Source: Acanthochlamys bracteata | Taxonomy: Eukaryota; Streptophyta; Magnoliopsida; Pandanales; Velloziaceae | Assembly (NCBI GenBank): GCA_019914995.1 | Contig: CM034143.1 | Location: 64,501-128,500, forward strand | Direction: 5' to 3' | Length of the DNA: 64,000 nt | Shown: positions 1 through 13,986 of the stretch, piece after piece | Layout of the letters: the number at the start of each line of letters is the position of its first letter | Position numbering within the stretch: position 1 is the first letter of the stretch | Program-made: the position numbers and the translations under genes | The notes under the pieces: generated by a model | Told to the model about the DNA's origin: nothing | Seen by the model: only the letters and a program-made list of their open reading frames with translations | The model's database searches: none

Positions 1-3000
1 TAGCAGTAAAGACTATTATATGATAATAAATTGAGCAAAGAGAAAGAAATGATCACCTCATCAAAAGACTCAAAAATATCGATACTTGGTTGGTGAATAG
101 TGCAAACAACCGTCCGGCCAGTATCAACTGTATTTCTCACTGTCCTCATAACAATTGCGGCAGCTCTAGCATCAAGCCCTGTCGTCGGTTCATCCATGAA
201 GATGATGGATGGATTTGAGACCAACTCTACAGCAATTGTAAGCCTTTTTCTTTGTTCTGTCGAAAGACCGTCTACACCCGGTAGGCCTACCAGAGAGTCC
301 CTTATAACGTCAAGCTCGACCAACTCCATGATTTCTTCCACAAACATCTACAATCATCGAACAGAAAACAGGCAGTTCAATAAATTTTATATTATCCTAC
401 AAATTTGCATAATTATGTTCAGAAATAGCTGCGATGCAATTATATTCAATACAAGAGACGCAAGCACTAATTAAGCACGATTTTGGTTCGTTGCATGATA
501 AGTGAAAATGTAGAAGAAAGCAAGGAATTGAATGAGAAACATGCCTTCCTTGTTTCTCGGTTAACTTCAGGGGCGAGCCGCAACCAGGCTGAGTATGCAA
601 GAGACTCGAAGACAGTAACATAAGGGGAATGTATGTCGTTCTGTTCGCAGTAACCGCTAATTCTAGCAAAAGTTTCTTGCTTCTTCGGGTAACCAGAAAT
701 GTAGACACTTCCTTCCACATAACCTCCAGTCTTCCTCCCTGCTAAGACATCCATCAATGTTGTCTTTCCAGCTCCACTAACACCTACCAGCGCAGTCAGG
801 ATGCCTGCTCTGAAAGCACCACTTACGTCGCGTAATAGCTGAAGACGGGAATCCTCAATGCCTTGCCTCTTCATTTCCTGAAAACAATATAAATTGCTTG
901 CAAATTTCCTAGCAGCTTAGAAGAAGGGATTCATCAAAATAAGAAATTTAAACTCACAGCAGGCATGTCGACATAATAGTTGACATGATCAAAAGCAAGA
1001 GAAAGCGGTTCGAAAGGTAGAACCATTCCTCTCCTAGCTTGATGATTTGGAGAATCTGCATAACCATGAACATATGCCACAGAAACTGTACGTAAAAGTC
1101 CAAGATGTAAGGAATCAAACATCCCTACTTATTATTAACAGCGTACAAAACACAAGCAGTTGAATCTTTGAGCGTATCCAATATGACAAGGTCATACCAA
1201 GCTGTATTGCAAAGAGAAAAAGTACGAACCACTTCAAAATATTGCAAGAAGAAAATAAGAACCATGGATGGATCATCGAAAACCAGCTTTAAACTGATCA
1301 AGCTGCATAGATTAATCTCTAAGTAGATTGATTTTAGTCATGACATATTACATATAATTTGCTAGATATAGTGACCTTTCTCAAGGAAATAAGTTAACAG
1401 ATCATCTAAGAACCTTCATTATTAGCTCCTCCAGGGTGCTCCGGTACCGGTTTCTCCGAATCCTCTTGTGTCATGGTGGTCTGGATGCTTCCAAGAGCTG
1501 AGAAAATGAAAACTATCTGCATCGATCTACACTTTCTAGAGAAATAAAGTTGCGAAGGAGCTAGGGATGGATGACTCACGCTTTAAATAAGTTAAGGCCA
1601 GAACGAAAAGAATGTTATACAAGAAAGAAAACCCAATCAAGGCACCTACAGAAATCCAGTACCAGTAACCTTCTACGAACATTCCTTTGGACCTTAGAAT
1701 AGCTTTTCCAATTGTTGGTTCATTAATGGTGGCGTCATTATTCGGCTGCAGCAATTATCAAGTGAGGACATGTCGAGTAGGATATGACAAGCAGGTGCAA
1801 AAAATTTTAGGCAATATCAGAAGCTCACATTGTTCCATCTTGGATCAAGGAACTCATTAATGGCTATAGCATTCTGCCCGTACATCATTGGAGAAATCCA
1901 GTATCCCCATATCCACCATGGTTGGATGTCGTCTGTCAGAGACAAAGAGTAAAATCTGGAATTAATGAAGCTAGAAAGAATACAAAGCAGTGTCACAAGA
2001 TGATTACTTGCCACTTAAAATGAGAAAAATCTTGTTTCAGGGCAAAGATAATGCTAGCAAAAAAGTAAAATTGTCAACCTCTAGAGATGACAAAACCTCC
2101 AAGAACAAAAACAACAAGCAAAGCGAAGGTTGCAAATGTGTTGGCAAGGACCATTGTTCTTCCGACAGCAGCAATAAATCTAAATATTGCCATCGACATA
2201 TGATGCACGCAGAAAAATGCGACAAACTGTCGAAAGCACCTGAAAACACATGGAGACCAATTAAGCCATCAGATGATGATCAAGATAAGGTCCTTAAGAA
2301 AAGGAATTAATATATATATGGGTGCTTACCGGCTAGCAGAAGGTGCAAACCCCATCATGTAGTACGTAAGGATTACCCAAATTCCCGAGTCCATTAGCGA
2401 GAGAGGAATCTTAAGAAGCACATAAGGTAAGCTAAAAGCCCATGAAGGGTAGAACAGTAGATCTCTTTGTTTGTAGAAAACTGGAAGCCTGTAAACTGTC
2501 ATTGCTAATTCTGCCATGCTATTAAACATCATATTGACCAAACTATAGAATAATGCACCGAAAAATTTTCCTCCATCAGCAATCATTTTGTGATGCATTT
2601 CTGTCTTCAAGAATACTGTCATCCCCATGACCGACATAATTGTTATTTGGGCAATCTTGAAGATATAGAGGAAAGAATTTCGCTTCATCAGTAACCACTC
2701 CCTGGAAAGGCATGCTTTAAACAGCTCCCAGTTGGAGATACCATAATAACCCCTGGATAATGCGTGTTCAGTGTAGTGGGCACTCGATTTGTCAAAAGGA
2801 TATCTCAGATTATGCCAAAGATATTCACCAACATGAAATGACTTGAATGATTGCACAAGCTCACTGACTGAAACATATCTATATGGTTGGCTCTTCTTCG
2901 ACCAGTATTGCTTTTGATCTTTCCTAGATATCACTTGCTGAAGAAAGTCTGGAATGGCTTTTCGTTCTGGACATTTGAAACCCACGAACTCAAAGAACTC

Positions 3001-5192
3001 TAGAACGTTTTCTCGAGGGCCATTATAGACTATTTGTCCGTCTGCGAACAAAATTACATCATCGAAAAGATCAAAAGTTTCTACTGCAGGTTGAAGCAGA
3101 GACATGATCACCGTACTGTCCATAACATGAGCCATCTGCCTAATAAACTTAACAATCTGAAAGGTTGTCGAACTGTCCAGACCAGTAGATATCTCATCCA
3201 TAATCAACACCTTTGCTGGCCCCGCTAACATCTCGCCTAATTAATTAATTAATTATTGCCAGAAACAAATTAAAGCAGGAGAGATTAAATTTTGGGACAC
3301 TAGCCAAGTGCAATTTTAATTAGTGAGGTAAAGTCATGCATGAAGTACCTACCAGTTGTCAGACGCTTCTTCTGCCCCCCAGAAATGCCTCTTCTCATCT
3401 CATCACCAGCAATGATGTCTGCACAGAAATCCAAGCCGAGAACCTGCAAAAACGCATGATTTACCAGAGAGAAACTGATGGTTATGTACATAAGTTTACG
3501 AGTTCAAGTTATAACCTTGAGAATGTAATCAGTAGCAACGTTAGTTTTCTGCCCTTCCATCGCGACAGCCTTCATGTAAGCATCAATATCCAAGTCTGGT
3601 CTAATACCTGCATCCTTCTCTCTTCTCAGCAATTCATACAACAGTTTGTATCTTGTACCCACTCCTAAGCACCTCCCTGAGAAATCTATAGTCTCTCGAA
3701 CAGTCATTTCACCAGTATGGATATCATGCTGACTGATGTACGTGGAAGTCCTCTCAGGAACAAATTCCGAAAGCTCATGGCCATTGTATGCAACTTTACC
3801 GGACACCTGAAACAGAACAACTTCAACAGCATATATGTTTTGCAGCTTTCTTAAAGCATGCAAATTAAACAAACTATCGCACTTGTAAACCGATGAAGTG
3901 CCCAAACAAACGCAAAAATTGAACACATTAATTGAATGCAACAATCAATGCAATAAATTAATTAGATGTACATACATGTAGGTTCTTGTCAAGCTTCCCA
4001 GCAAGGGCTTTCAGAAGCGTCGTCTTACCAGAGCCTGGAGGTCCCAGTAGTAGCGTCATCCTGAAAATGTTTAAAATTTATATAAAAGAAAGAGAATCCT
4101 ATGAATTCTTTAGTTACAATCTTGGAACTAAAAGTCACACGCAGCTCTTTTCCCATAATTAATGCATATAGCATTATATTAATAGTGGTAGCTCTTATGC
4201 CGTATTGGGAAAATTTGGTTAGGCCCTTCGTCGTTACAGATGCATGAATAATGGCGAAGCCATTATTTTGCAATGGAATGGACTAACATATGACACTAGA
4301 AATAAAAACATGTATCTTGAAACTTCAAGTAGGAGCAGTAATAATTCATAAACCTCAAAGAGAAGCAATAATTTACAAGCCTAGCTCAGAGGTGCTGCAT
4401 AAGAAATTGAAAAACATTTTACACTAAATAAGGCACTTCAAATTTCATAAGGAGTCCATAGCAAGCATTGTGTATCCCATGAAATTAAGCATATATATAT
4501 GAAGCATATCATACCTTGACGGCTTCAGAATTCCACTGATACCCATGAGTATCTTCTTAACTTTTTTCTTTGACGAAGAAAGGCAAACCGAACCAAGCAG
4601 TCCCTAAATAAATTAAAAAATACAGTGAAAAAGGACTCAGAAGAGCACACTATAATATTGTTAAGCTTTATTAAACATTAATTCTTACGTACATCCAGAG
4701 CGTTGATTGTGACATTGGATAGAGTGGGTAATGCTCTGCTTCCCACATATGTTTTTCCCTCTACCTCCAAGTTCTCAAACCGCACCTCGATCTTCGGGAG
4801 CTCCAAACCAACCCTGGTCCATGAGCTCAGTCAGATTCTTGATTATTAATTAATTCTTGTAATGTACACGATGAAAGAAGATCATCAACAGAAGTTATTC
4901 ATGAATGAACGAGGTGTTACCGGTCGAATCTTTCTCTGATGCGCCCAAGGAAATTTTCACTGCCTTCATCAACGGTCTTGAGTATGCGGTCCATGAGAAG
5001 CTTCCGGCTCATTCCGTCAAGCTTCTCCACATCAACCACTCTGCTTATCGGCACGTCACTGTCATTGCTGGGAACGTCTGTCAGTATTGCCTTTCGCATT
5101 CTGTCATGCGTCGGCAGCATTTGCAGCGACTCCCACTGTTTTGCTGACTCTTCATGGTCCCTGCTGAAGCTGCGGAGCTCCATATCTGCCAT
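1..5192 (-). CDS. Full-size PDR-type ABCG transporter, copy 1 (C-terminus beyond window)
   Basis: ATP-driven plasma-membrane exporter of the plant pleiotropic drug resistance family. The substrate cannot be told from sequence. Start is the ATG at 5192. Exons (minus): 5192-4921, 4813-4693, 4603-4515, 4060-3976, 3806-3516, 3443-3353, 3236-2330, 2239-2079, 1932-1829, 1745-1580, 1497-1414, 1055-958, 877-545, 347-57; the rest lies left of the window. About 1031 residues are visible of the roughly 1400-1450 usual for the family. NBD1 has Walker [10 protein letters not shown] (~166-174), signature ISGGQKKR (~305) and Walker B/D-loop [16 protein letters not shown]1 follows (~490-800). NBD2 has GVSGAGKTT (~855), LSTEQRKR and [12 protein letters not shown]. 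The intron after 545 starts GC instead of GT. All phases join in frame, so this copy looks intact. It lies in tandem with copy 2. Confidence 0.95.
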
Positions 5193-6345
5193 GGACACCA
5201 GCTAGCAGCTGAGCGTAAGAGCAGTGGTAGTTGGTTCGGTATAATATACTACCCGGACATTAATGAAAGATACAGTATGCATCAACAATTGGGTAATTAG
5301 TTGTTAGATACCACAGCAAGCAGTACTAAATTCTGAAAGACACCTTTGCATGCACCCATGCAGAGTTTATTGTGTTATTAATAATTACTCTACATACTAT
5401 AATATATATATCAGGAAAACAGAAAATGGGGAAAATCAAAGTGCACTCTTCTTTAATTAATTGCAAGTCGTAAAAGAAAGAAAAACAAGGAGTGTTAGCA
5501 AGTGGATAGTAATATACATATCTTACCTATTAAATAAAACTGAAGGAATCACGGGCTCTTTTGAGTCACGGGAATCAGATCCTCTAGTTTTACGAGTAAT
5601 AGAAAATGTGGTGAATGAACGAATTGGGTTCTACAGTTTTTGTTGTCTGTCTGACTTGGATCGGAATCATAATCTGATGAGGTTAATTAATATGGTTGTA
5701 CTTGCAATTAATGTTGTGCGTACAGTTTTCCTAAACCAAGTGCATGCGTGAAAACAATGCCTATCTACTTCTTGCGTCATGTCGTAATAACTATGCTGTC
5801 TTTCCTCTGTCTCTCTATATATCTACGCATATATGCCATACCATTGCCATCCATCTAAAAACAATAAATAGCACATGCATGCAAAGTTGCAATCAAGCTA
5901 TTTATTTAAGGGGATGCTGCATGGCATGCTTCATTCAAAGACATATAACAAGAGTGCGAAAGCGAGGCAAATAATTATAATAACAATAACAAAGAAAGAA
6001 GGAATCTCTCAGACTCGTATATACGAACTGCAACTAGTAGTTGGGAAGGTAGCTGTTACATTAATTACTTCCCATTTAATTTAATTTAATTTACAAGGTA
6101 GCTATTGCGTCGTACGTTATTATTACATCAACTTCAGTTACATACTTGATGCAGCTACGGTGATTGCCATCACTACGGCTTCACAACACGGTTCTTTCAT
6201 TTATTGGCTAGAGCAGAGAAGTAATGAACATGTATAACACCATCGCCACATGCAAGAACAGAGCAGATCATTAAAAAAAAATTTTTTTTACTTCTTTCTT
6301 TCATTTAAAAGGAAAATATAAATATATATTGGTTTTGTATGTATG
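5193..6345. other. Intergenic: copy 1 promoter and copy 2 3' UTR
   Basis: This spacer separates the two tandem transporters. It should hold the 5' leader and promoter of copy 1 (right of 5192) and the 3' UTR of copy 2 (left of 6346). AT-rich with no supported gene; short reading frames here lack family similarity. Runs of A/T near 6273-6290 may be part of the copy 2 polyadenylation region. Confidence 0.5.
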
Positions 6346-9300
6346 TCATCGTTTCTGGAAGTTGAGGTATTTGATACAGATACAGAAGATGAATAGAAAG
6401 AGAAGGATGAATCCGAGATGAGCCACTGCAACGTAAGGGAGGAAGCTGCGATCGAAACCCATAATCTCCTTCAGGAAATCGTTCGTTTGTAATAAGCTAC
6501 TGGATTGCCCTGGATTAATCTCGACAAAACTCTCTTCGCCTCCCAACTGAGACGTCATCAGGCCGTAGATTGTCCCAGCGACAGGAGTAGCCCAGTAGAA
6601 CCATCTCCACCATATCGGTATCATCTGCTATATATATATGCATGAGAAACAGCATGCAAAATGCACGAGTAGCTAGCGCTCTAATGAAATACTACTGCAT
6701 GCTTAAAGACGAAAGAGAAGAGAAGCCATATTATAATTAAGAGCTGGCAATATTGTCGACGAACGAGTGTATCGACCAGATGAACTTGGCATATATATAT
6801 ATATATATATGATGGATAAATTTAAACAATCTGCAAAATTAAGCACTCATGTACCCTTGGCTAGCTACCATTTCTACTGCATATATACGTACCGGTCTAG
6901 GTATCAGAAATCCTGCAAACAAGTTCCATAAGCTGATCAGGAGGGAGGACACGACGCCAGCTATTTGATGGCTAGGGGTGATCGCCATCACCATCATTCC
7001 GTAGAGTGTGAAGCAGATGAAGTTCATGAAAATGAAGTAGGTAAACCAAAGGAACTTGTCTGCTTGCCAACCGAATCCGATCATAAAGAACAGGATACAA
7101 GTATAGGGAAGACACTGCACCGCTATGTAGATCACCTCGATGATTACCTGCATGCATGCCGAATTAATGCAGTTTAATTTCACGGACGTCGTCAAGCTAC
7201 GAAATGACAAATTAAGAAGAAATCCAGCAGGCTAGGGGTAACAAACTAATACATTAATTAAGAGTATATATTAGTTGATTAATTTGCCTGAGCAAATGCG
7301 TAGGACATGGATGAGTACATCCCAGCTGCTCTTTCACGGTAGAAGACTGTTCTCTCCACTGCTACGACAGGTTGCACCATATTTGCATTTGCCACACCAA
7401 GAAAAAACACAGCTGAATACATAGCTCCGAGTAGGTCCAGCAGATCCTGCTGTGTGTTCCTGTTTCATACGTACGTACGTACGTACAGCAGAAAATAATT
7501 AAGAAAGAACTTAGCATATATATTCAAACGTAGTTACGATCGAATGCAAGTTCTACTAATAGATGTGGAGAAAGTTCATTAAACAGTTCAAATTGATCAT
7601 TATATTAGCAGCTAATTAATTCTATATATGCTGAGAGCTAGCTTTAATTTTCAAGACTACTATTACTGTGTTCTGCAGCTTAATTTGGCAGATCGATGAC
7701 GGATTAAAATCCATCAAGGAAAATGGGGGGATTTCAATCGATTAAACGCATAGGATGATAAGAACCAATCTTACATTTTTTCAGCCTTCTTCCAAAAGAT
7801 GGTGCCGAACATAAGGCCAACAATAACTGTCAACAAAAACCGAATCCCATTGTACTGTGGATTCCTCCAATAAGAGCAGAATTGCTTCCAAAGACAAGCC
7901 TTGCATTGGTTGGTAAATGTCTGCGCATATTTACCGGAAAAAGAAATTTCCTTTGATCCAGGTGAAGGACGACTCAGCTCTTCAACAAGTGCCTCATTTT
8001 TCCTGCATGCATATATATATAAATGGTTGGAAGAAGATTAATTAAAAGAAGTACGTATTTGTTTTTTAGTGTCCTCATTGATTGTCCGATCCATTTCCAG
8101 AGAACCGAAAGCGTACGAGAGCAAGTGAAGACACTCACTCGTATAGAGATGAAGAGGAATATATGTCTGCAAAATCTATATTCAGGTGCTGCTCGGCTGA
8201 AATTGAAGTAACATCCAGTATCCAGGAAGCTGGATTGCAGCCTTTTTTTATTTTGGGAACGCCTGGAATAGCCTATTATATCAGAGATAATTAAACGGTA
8301 TGAGCTACTTATTTCAGGGAATTAATTAAGAGAAATGGCAGGCGGTATAGAGGCGGCGTAATCTATCTAGATCACAATTAAATCCAAAATTTTATGTTTT
8401 TCTTTAAACTTTAATTTGCAAATTATAATAACAAATTCTGTCCAGATGCATATATCGTAGATCATGTGAGATTAACTCTGGTTTCTCATGCATGAAAATA
8501 AGCACAAATTAATTTTCAAGATATGATTTGCAGTTGTAAATGGACCAGTTAAAATATTAAAGAGGTACTCACTTGAAAATACTCAATAAGCTTCCGAGAC
8601 TGGAGACCAAGATCTCCTGCATATATTATCCGTCCTCCTCTCTTCATCAATAGTAGCTATAAATTAACGAAAATTAAGATAAGTCTACGTACGTACGGAG
8701 AGTGCACTAGTTGTTAATTTATTTGAAACGGATCTTTTTTAAAGAACTTAAAAACTTACTTCATCAAATGATTCAAAGATATCAATACTCGGTTGGTGAA
8801 TAGTGCAGACGACCGTTCTTCCTGTATCAACAGTGCTTCTCACAGTTCGCATAACAATTGCTGCTGCTCTAGCATCAAGTCCTGATGTTGGTTCATCCAA
8901 GAAGATTATGGATGGATTGGAGACTAGTTCTATTGCAATTGTAAGCCTTTTGCGTTGCTCTGTTGAAAGACCATCTACACCTGGAAGGCCTACCAAGGCA
9001 TTTCTTAAATGACTTAGCTCAACCAGCTCCATGATCTCCTCTACGAACATCTACACAATTAACACAAGGACGCTGCTAATTAGTATTGCATGCTCATAAT
9101 AATTAATTATCTAGGTAGGAGTCAATTACTTTTTATAATAATCCAAGCAGGGCTGGTGAAGGCATTGAACAGGGAGTAGTTTTGAGAGCTAGCACAAAGT
9201 CAAGCGCCAATATATCCTTAATTTTGAAGTATAAAGGCAAGTTAATGTTTAATGATTATGGATAGTGATAACACAATCTAAACATATATCCTTCGGATCA

Positions 9301-12300
9301 AGATTTCTCACACATAATCTGGATAAATAAGAAGTTAGGAAATCATGAATTATCCAGGCCCCTGTCTAAATTAAGCCCAAGGAAGATAAGGAAAGCTAGG
9401 AAACCATATATAAATAGATGCATACCATCCTTGTTTCTGGTTTTATCTCTGGGGCAGCTCTCAGCCAAGCTGAATAGGCAAGAGATTCGTAGACAGTAAC
9501 ATGGGGTGAATGTATGTCATTCTGTTCACAGTAACCGCTAATTCGAGCAAAAGTCTCTTGCTTCTTAGGGTAACCAGAAATATATATACTTCCTTCTACA
9601 TATCCTCCAGTTTTCCTTCCTGCTAAGACATCCATTAGTGTCGTCTTTCCAGCTCCACTGACACCTATCAATGCGGTCAGGATGCCTGGCCTGAAAGCTC
9701 CACTTACATCATGTAGGAGCTGGAGACGGCATTCCTCCATGCCTTGCCTCTTCATTTCCTGAAAAAATTAAGAACAGACTGCTCAGGAATGAAAGAAGAG
9801 TCTTTCTTTTGTTAGAAACCTGCGTTTGTACTAACAGGATGACGCCGTTCTCAAGTTCTGCCGGACCAAATTGGTTCGTAATACGAAGAGATAATATCGA
9901 TCATGGCAACTTACCACAGGCGTATCAACATAGTAATTGATATGACGGAATGCTAGAGACAATGGCTGGAAGGGAAGAACCATTCCTGTCTTAGTCTTTT
10001 TATAACAGACAATCTCATGATGAATAGCTTTCTTCTTAGTTCCTCCTACTATTCCAATACCTGATAAAGTATGTGTCTGATTAAGCTCTAACGACTGCAT
10101 GCAGAATCAATGAGCATTATTTGTTTTTAAGAAATAACCACACGCGCGTAGTACATGGGTCACAGACGTCTAAAGCAAAAATATCATCAAAAAACTGCAG
10201 TGCCTTAATTACCTCCAACACCAGGTTCATTAGATGGCTGCTCCGACTTTTGTGTATCCTCATTTGTCAACACAGGCCGAGTATTACCTGGAGCTGCAAA
10301 GGAGAAGACATATGTCAGTAGTTTTATCTCGAAATTTTAGCATTTGAATCCGTGATTGCTTACATTTTAGAAAAGTTAGAGCCAGAATGAAACAAGCATT
10401 GCACAGAACTGAAGAAAGAATCAGCACACCAACAGATATCCAGTACCAATAACCATCCACGAACATTCCTTTGGATCTTAGGATGGCTTTTCCTAATGTC
10501 GGTTCAGCTACACTGGCGTCGTTATTTGGCTGCAACAATTGTGAAGTACGAGCTGAGTCAAGTCGCAAAACAATGCTATAATTAAAAATTTCAAAGTTTC
10601 CAAGTTTTTACGTACGTTACTCCATCTATGGTCCAAGAACTCGTTAATAGCGATAGCATTTTGCCCATACATCATTGGAGATATCCAGTAGCCCCAAATC
10701 CACCATGGTTTAATGCTGTCTGTCATTCATATAAAAAGAGCACAAGTCAGTTTTTATTTTTATTTTTTAATAGAAAGCAAAATATACCAAAAGGCTAATG
10801 TGTTACATGAAAATTGCAGGTGGTTTTAGTAATAAAAATAAAAAAAACAATTGAGATTGACCTTTGGAGATGACAAATCCTCCGAGAACATATATTACAA
10901 GCAAAACAAAAGCGCCTAACGTATTGGAAGCAACCATAGTTCTTCCGACAGCGGCAATGAATCTGAACAGAGAGAGTGACATCTGATGCACGGACACGAA
11001 TGCTAACAATTGTCCAAGGAACCTGAGTCATTGAGATTTTGGGAACAAAATGAAACAGAAAACAGGATTCTCACTAAATTCATTAGAAAATTGAAGTGCT
11101 TAATTACCTGCCGGTTGATGGTGCAAAACCCATTGTGTAGTACGTGAGGCAAACCCATATCCCTGATTCCAAAAGTGAGAGAGGGATCTTGACAATACAG
11201 TAAGACAAGCCAAAAGCCCACGGCGGGTAAAACATAAGTTCCCGTTGTTTATAAAACACAGGAAGCCTGTAAACCGTCATTGCCATCTCTGCCATCCCGT
11301 TGAACATCACGACAATTAAACTGTATAACAATGCCCCGAAATGCTTTCCTCCGTCTGCAATTGTTTCCCGGTTCATTTCTCCCCTGAAGAACACAGTCAT
11401 AGCCACGACTGATATAACTGTTAGCTGAGCCGTCTTAAATACATAGACAAAATAATTCTGTTTCAGCAATAGCCACTCTCTGTGGAGGCATGCTTTAAAG
11501 AGCTCCCACCCAGAAATGCCATACTTTTTCCTAGCCAGAGCAGCAGGGTCGGCATTCGATTCGTCGAAGGTCGACTTTAGGCACTCGTAAAGCAGCTTGC
11601 CAACATGAAAGGACCTGAATGCTTGAACAAATTCGGCAGCCGAAACATATTCATACGGTTCGTTCTCTTTAGACCAGTACTGCCCTTGATCCTTCCTCGA
11701 AATCACTTCCTGAATGAAGTCAGGTACATATTTTCTTTCAGGGCATTTGAAACCCATCGACTCAAAAAATTCGAGGATGCGGTCGCGAGGTCCGTGGTAC
11801 ACGATCTGGCCATCGGACAGCAGTATGACATCATCAAAGAGATCAAAAGTCTCTGGAGCAGGTTGAAGTAGAGATATGATTGCCGTACAATCCATAACAC
11901 GAACGACGCAGCTGATGAATTTTACAATCTGAAATGTTGTGGAGCTGTCTAGTCCGTTAGATACTTCATCCATAACTAATGCTCTTGCTGATCCAGCCAT
12001 CATCTCGCCTTTTTTTGTTATATATATATATATATATACAATAATAAAATCAGCACGGATCAACAGTGAAGTACAACTGCAGTTAATAGAGTAAAAACTT
12101 AAAGAACTGCATGTCCAGCTTTTGCTAGCATGCCTTTTAGCTAATCTTATGTCTCCATTTAATATTTTTGTGACCATGATTTAGGGGGTGTTTGGCTTTG
12201 CTTTCCTCCAACCCAACTTTTCAATTCTCCATTTCACGTTTTTCAATACATATTTTATAAATATATAAAAAATTTATTTAAAAATTTAGAAAGTGTAAAA

Positions 12301-13898
12301 AAATTCTACGGAGTGAGATCTTTTTATTGCATATTTTTATTATTTTTTTAGAAGAAAAAAAAAAAAGCTCTTTTTTCAAAAAGGACAAAAATACCCTTCA
12401 TTTTACAAAAGCTCCATTTCATAAGCAATTCCAAACGCCCCTTTAGAGTCCTCTGCGCGTGCACTGAGCTTTAGGTTCCCATAAGCTAATTAGGTCAATC
12501 AAAAACAGAGCACGGAAAACAAGCTTTGTGCGTAACAGAAAAAAACATAGCTTCCTACTCTCTGTTATGCATTTCGAAAGAGATTTAAAACGCTGACACA
12601 CAAAAATTAAAGTCCGAGATTAAAACAAAAGGCAATGAAATTTGATGCTCATAACACTGAAAAAAGTAAAATGAATAATTTGGTCAGGTACCAATAGTGA
12701 CGCGCTTCTTTTGGCCTCCGGAAATGCCTCTCCTCATCTCATCGCCGACAATGATATCCGCACAGGTATCCAGGCCGAGCACCTGCTATAATGGAATTGA
12801 TGAAAATTTATATTCAGAGATTGAAAATTTGTCAGAGTGGAAATCTACATATATAGCATTCTGCATCAACCTTGATTATGTAATCTGTAACCGCATTTGT
12901 GCTCCGTCCTTCAACTGCAGCTTCCTTCGTGAAAGCATCGACCATAATAGGATCAGGTGTGGCGCCCAGATCCTTTTCATGTCTTGACAATTCAGACAGC
13001 ATTTGAAGCCTGCTTCCGATGCCCAAGCACCTTCCCGAGAAATCTATGGTCTCACGAACCGTCATTTCACCCGTATGGATGTCATGCTGACCGATGTAAG
13101 CGCAAGTCTTCTGAGGAACAAACTCCGAGAGTTCCTGGCCGTTGTATGTGACTTTACCAGAAACCTGACACAAACGCATAAATCACAAGAACATTTTTTT
13201 TACACAGTGAAAGCGCATTCCACTTGATTTTTCCGTGACAACACAAAGCACTGATTATCCAATTCATGCGTTTGGAAAATTAAGGAATCTATATATGATC
13301 AGAGATTCCAAAAAGAAAAAGATCAGACCTTTAACTTGTTGTCAAGCTTCCCGGCAAGTGCTTTCAGCAGTGTTGTTTTACCGGAGCCCGAAGGTCCGAG
13401 AAGCAAAGTCATCCTGGAAATTAAAGCTAAATTTTAACTCATATGCACACTATTACAAATAATAACAGTCATGCATCCAATTATGCTTTAAACTACCTGC
13501 ATTTGAGAGTTCATGATGAAATTAAGAAATAGAAGTTGCGGCAAACATAGAATACCTGGACGGTTTGAGAACCCCACTGACTCCCTTGATAATCTTGTTG
13601 TTCTTTTTCTTCGACGGACAGAGACCAACAAAACCAGCCACTTCCTAGAAAACTCAAACATCAGAAATAGTCTCAAATTAACATGTACACGATCATATCA
13701 TCATTAATCATAAACTTAAAGAAACACGCATTTCATGAAATTCTACAGGAAACTTTGTTAGAATATTTAATTACCTCCAAAGTATTGATAGCGGCATTGA
13801 GTAAAGTCGGCAGTGCTCTATCACCTACATAACTATCTCCTTCAACTTCCAAGTCTTCAAACCTGACCTCAATCTTAGGCAGTTCCATTATTCGAACC
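6346..13898 (-). CDS. PDR-type ABCG transporter, copy 2, N-terminally truncated
   Basis: Tandem paralogue of copy 1, complete at its 3' end. Exons (minus): 13898-13775, 13644-13556, 13413-13329, 13164-12871, 12782-12692, 12008-11108, 11022-10862, 10719-10616, 10529-10364, 10293-10213, 10060-9915, 9758-9426, 9050-8760, 8656-8573, 8272-8139, 8002-7775, 7459-7288, 7147-6893, 6627-6346 (stop). Every exon joins in frame. The first in-frame ATG is at 13888, giving about 1336 residues that begin MELPKIEV, roughly 90 short of copy 1. NBD1: [17 protein letters not shown], and D-loop VSNGLDSS instead of the usual [11 protein letters not shown]2: [29 protein letters not shown]. The C-terminal TMD ends in the family-typical segment closing NFQKR. 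The intron after 7288 starts GC. With exon 1 degraded it may be a pseudogene or may use the internal start. Confidence 0.85.
12181..12445. mobile_element. Tourist-like MITE (PIF/Harbinger type) in intron of ABC copy 2
   Basis: A roughly 259-bp AT-rich element is flanked by a TTA duplication (12181-12183 and 12443-12445). Its ends are inverted: left GGGGGTGTTTGG and right CCAAACGCCCCT, 10 of 12 positions pairing. A 3-bp TTA target duplication with such termini is typical of non-autonomous PIF/Harbinger (Tourist) MITEs. The same intron is about 116 bp in copy 1 and about 680 bp here, consistent with insertion after the tandem duplication. Confidence 0.75.
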
Positions 13899-13986
13899 CT
13901 GCATGCATGAATCAAACACATGTTTTTCTTAAAACAAAAACAATAAATAATTAATAATCACCAATGAAAAGGAATAAAAACGAGCT

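Noticed and set aside
1990-2310. 106-codon Lys/Ser-rich plus-strand frame
   Set aside because: Antisense to the transporter exon at 2239-2079, whose translation is clearly conserved.
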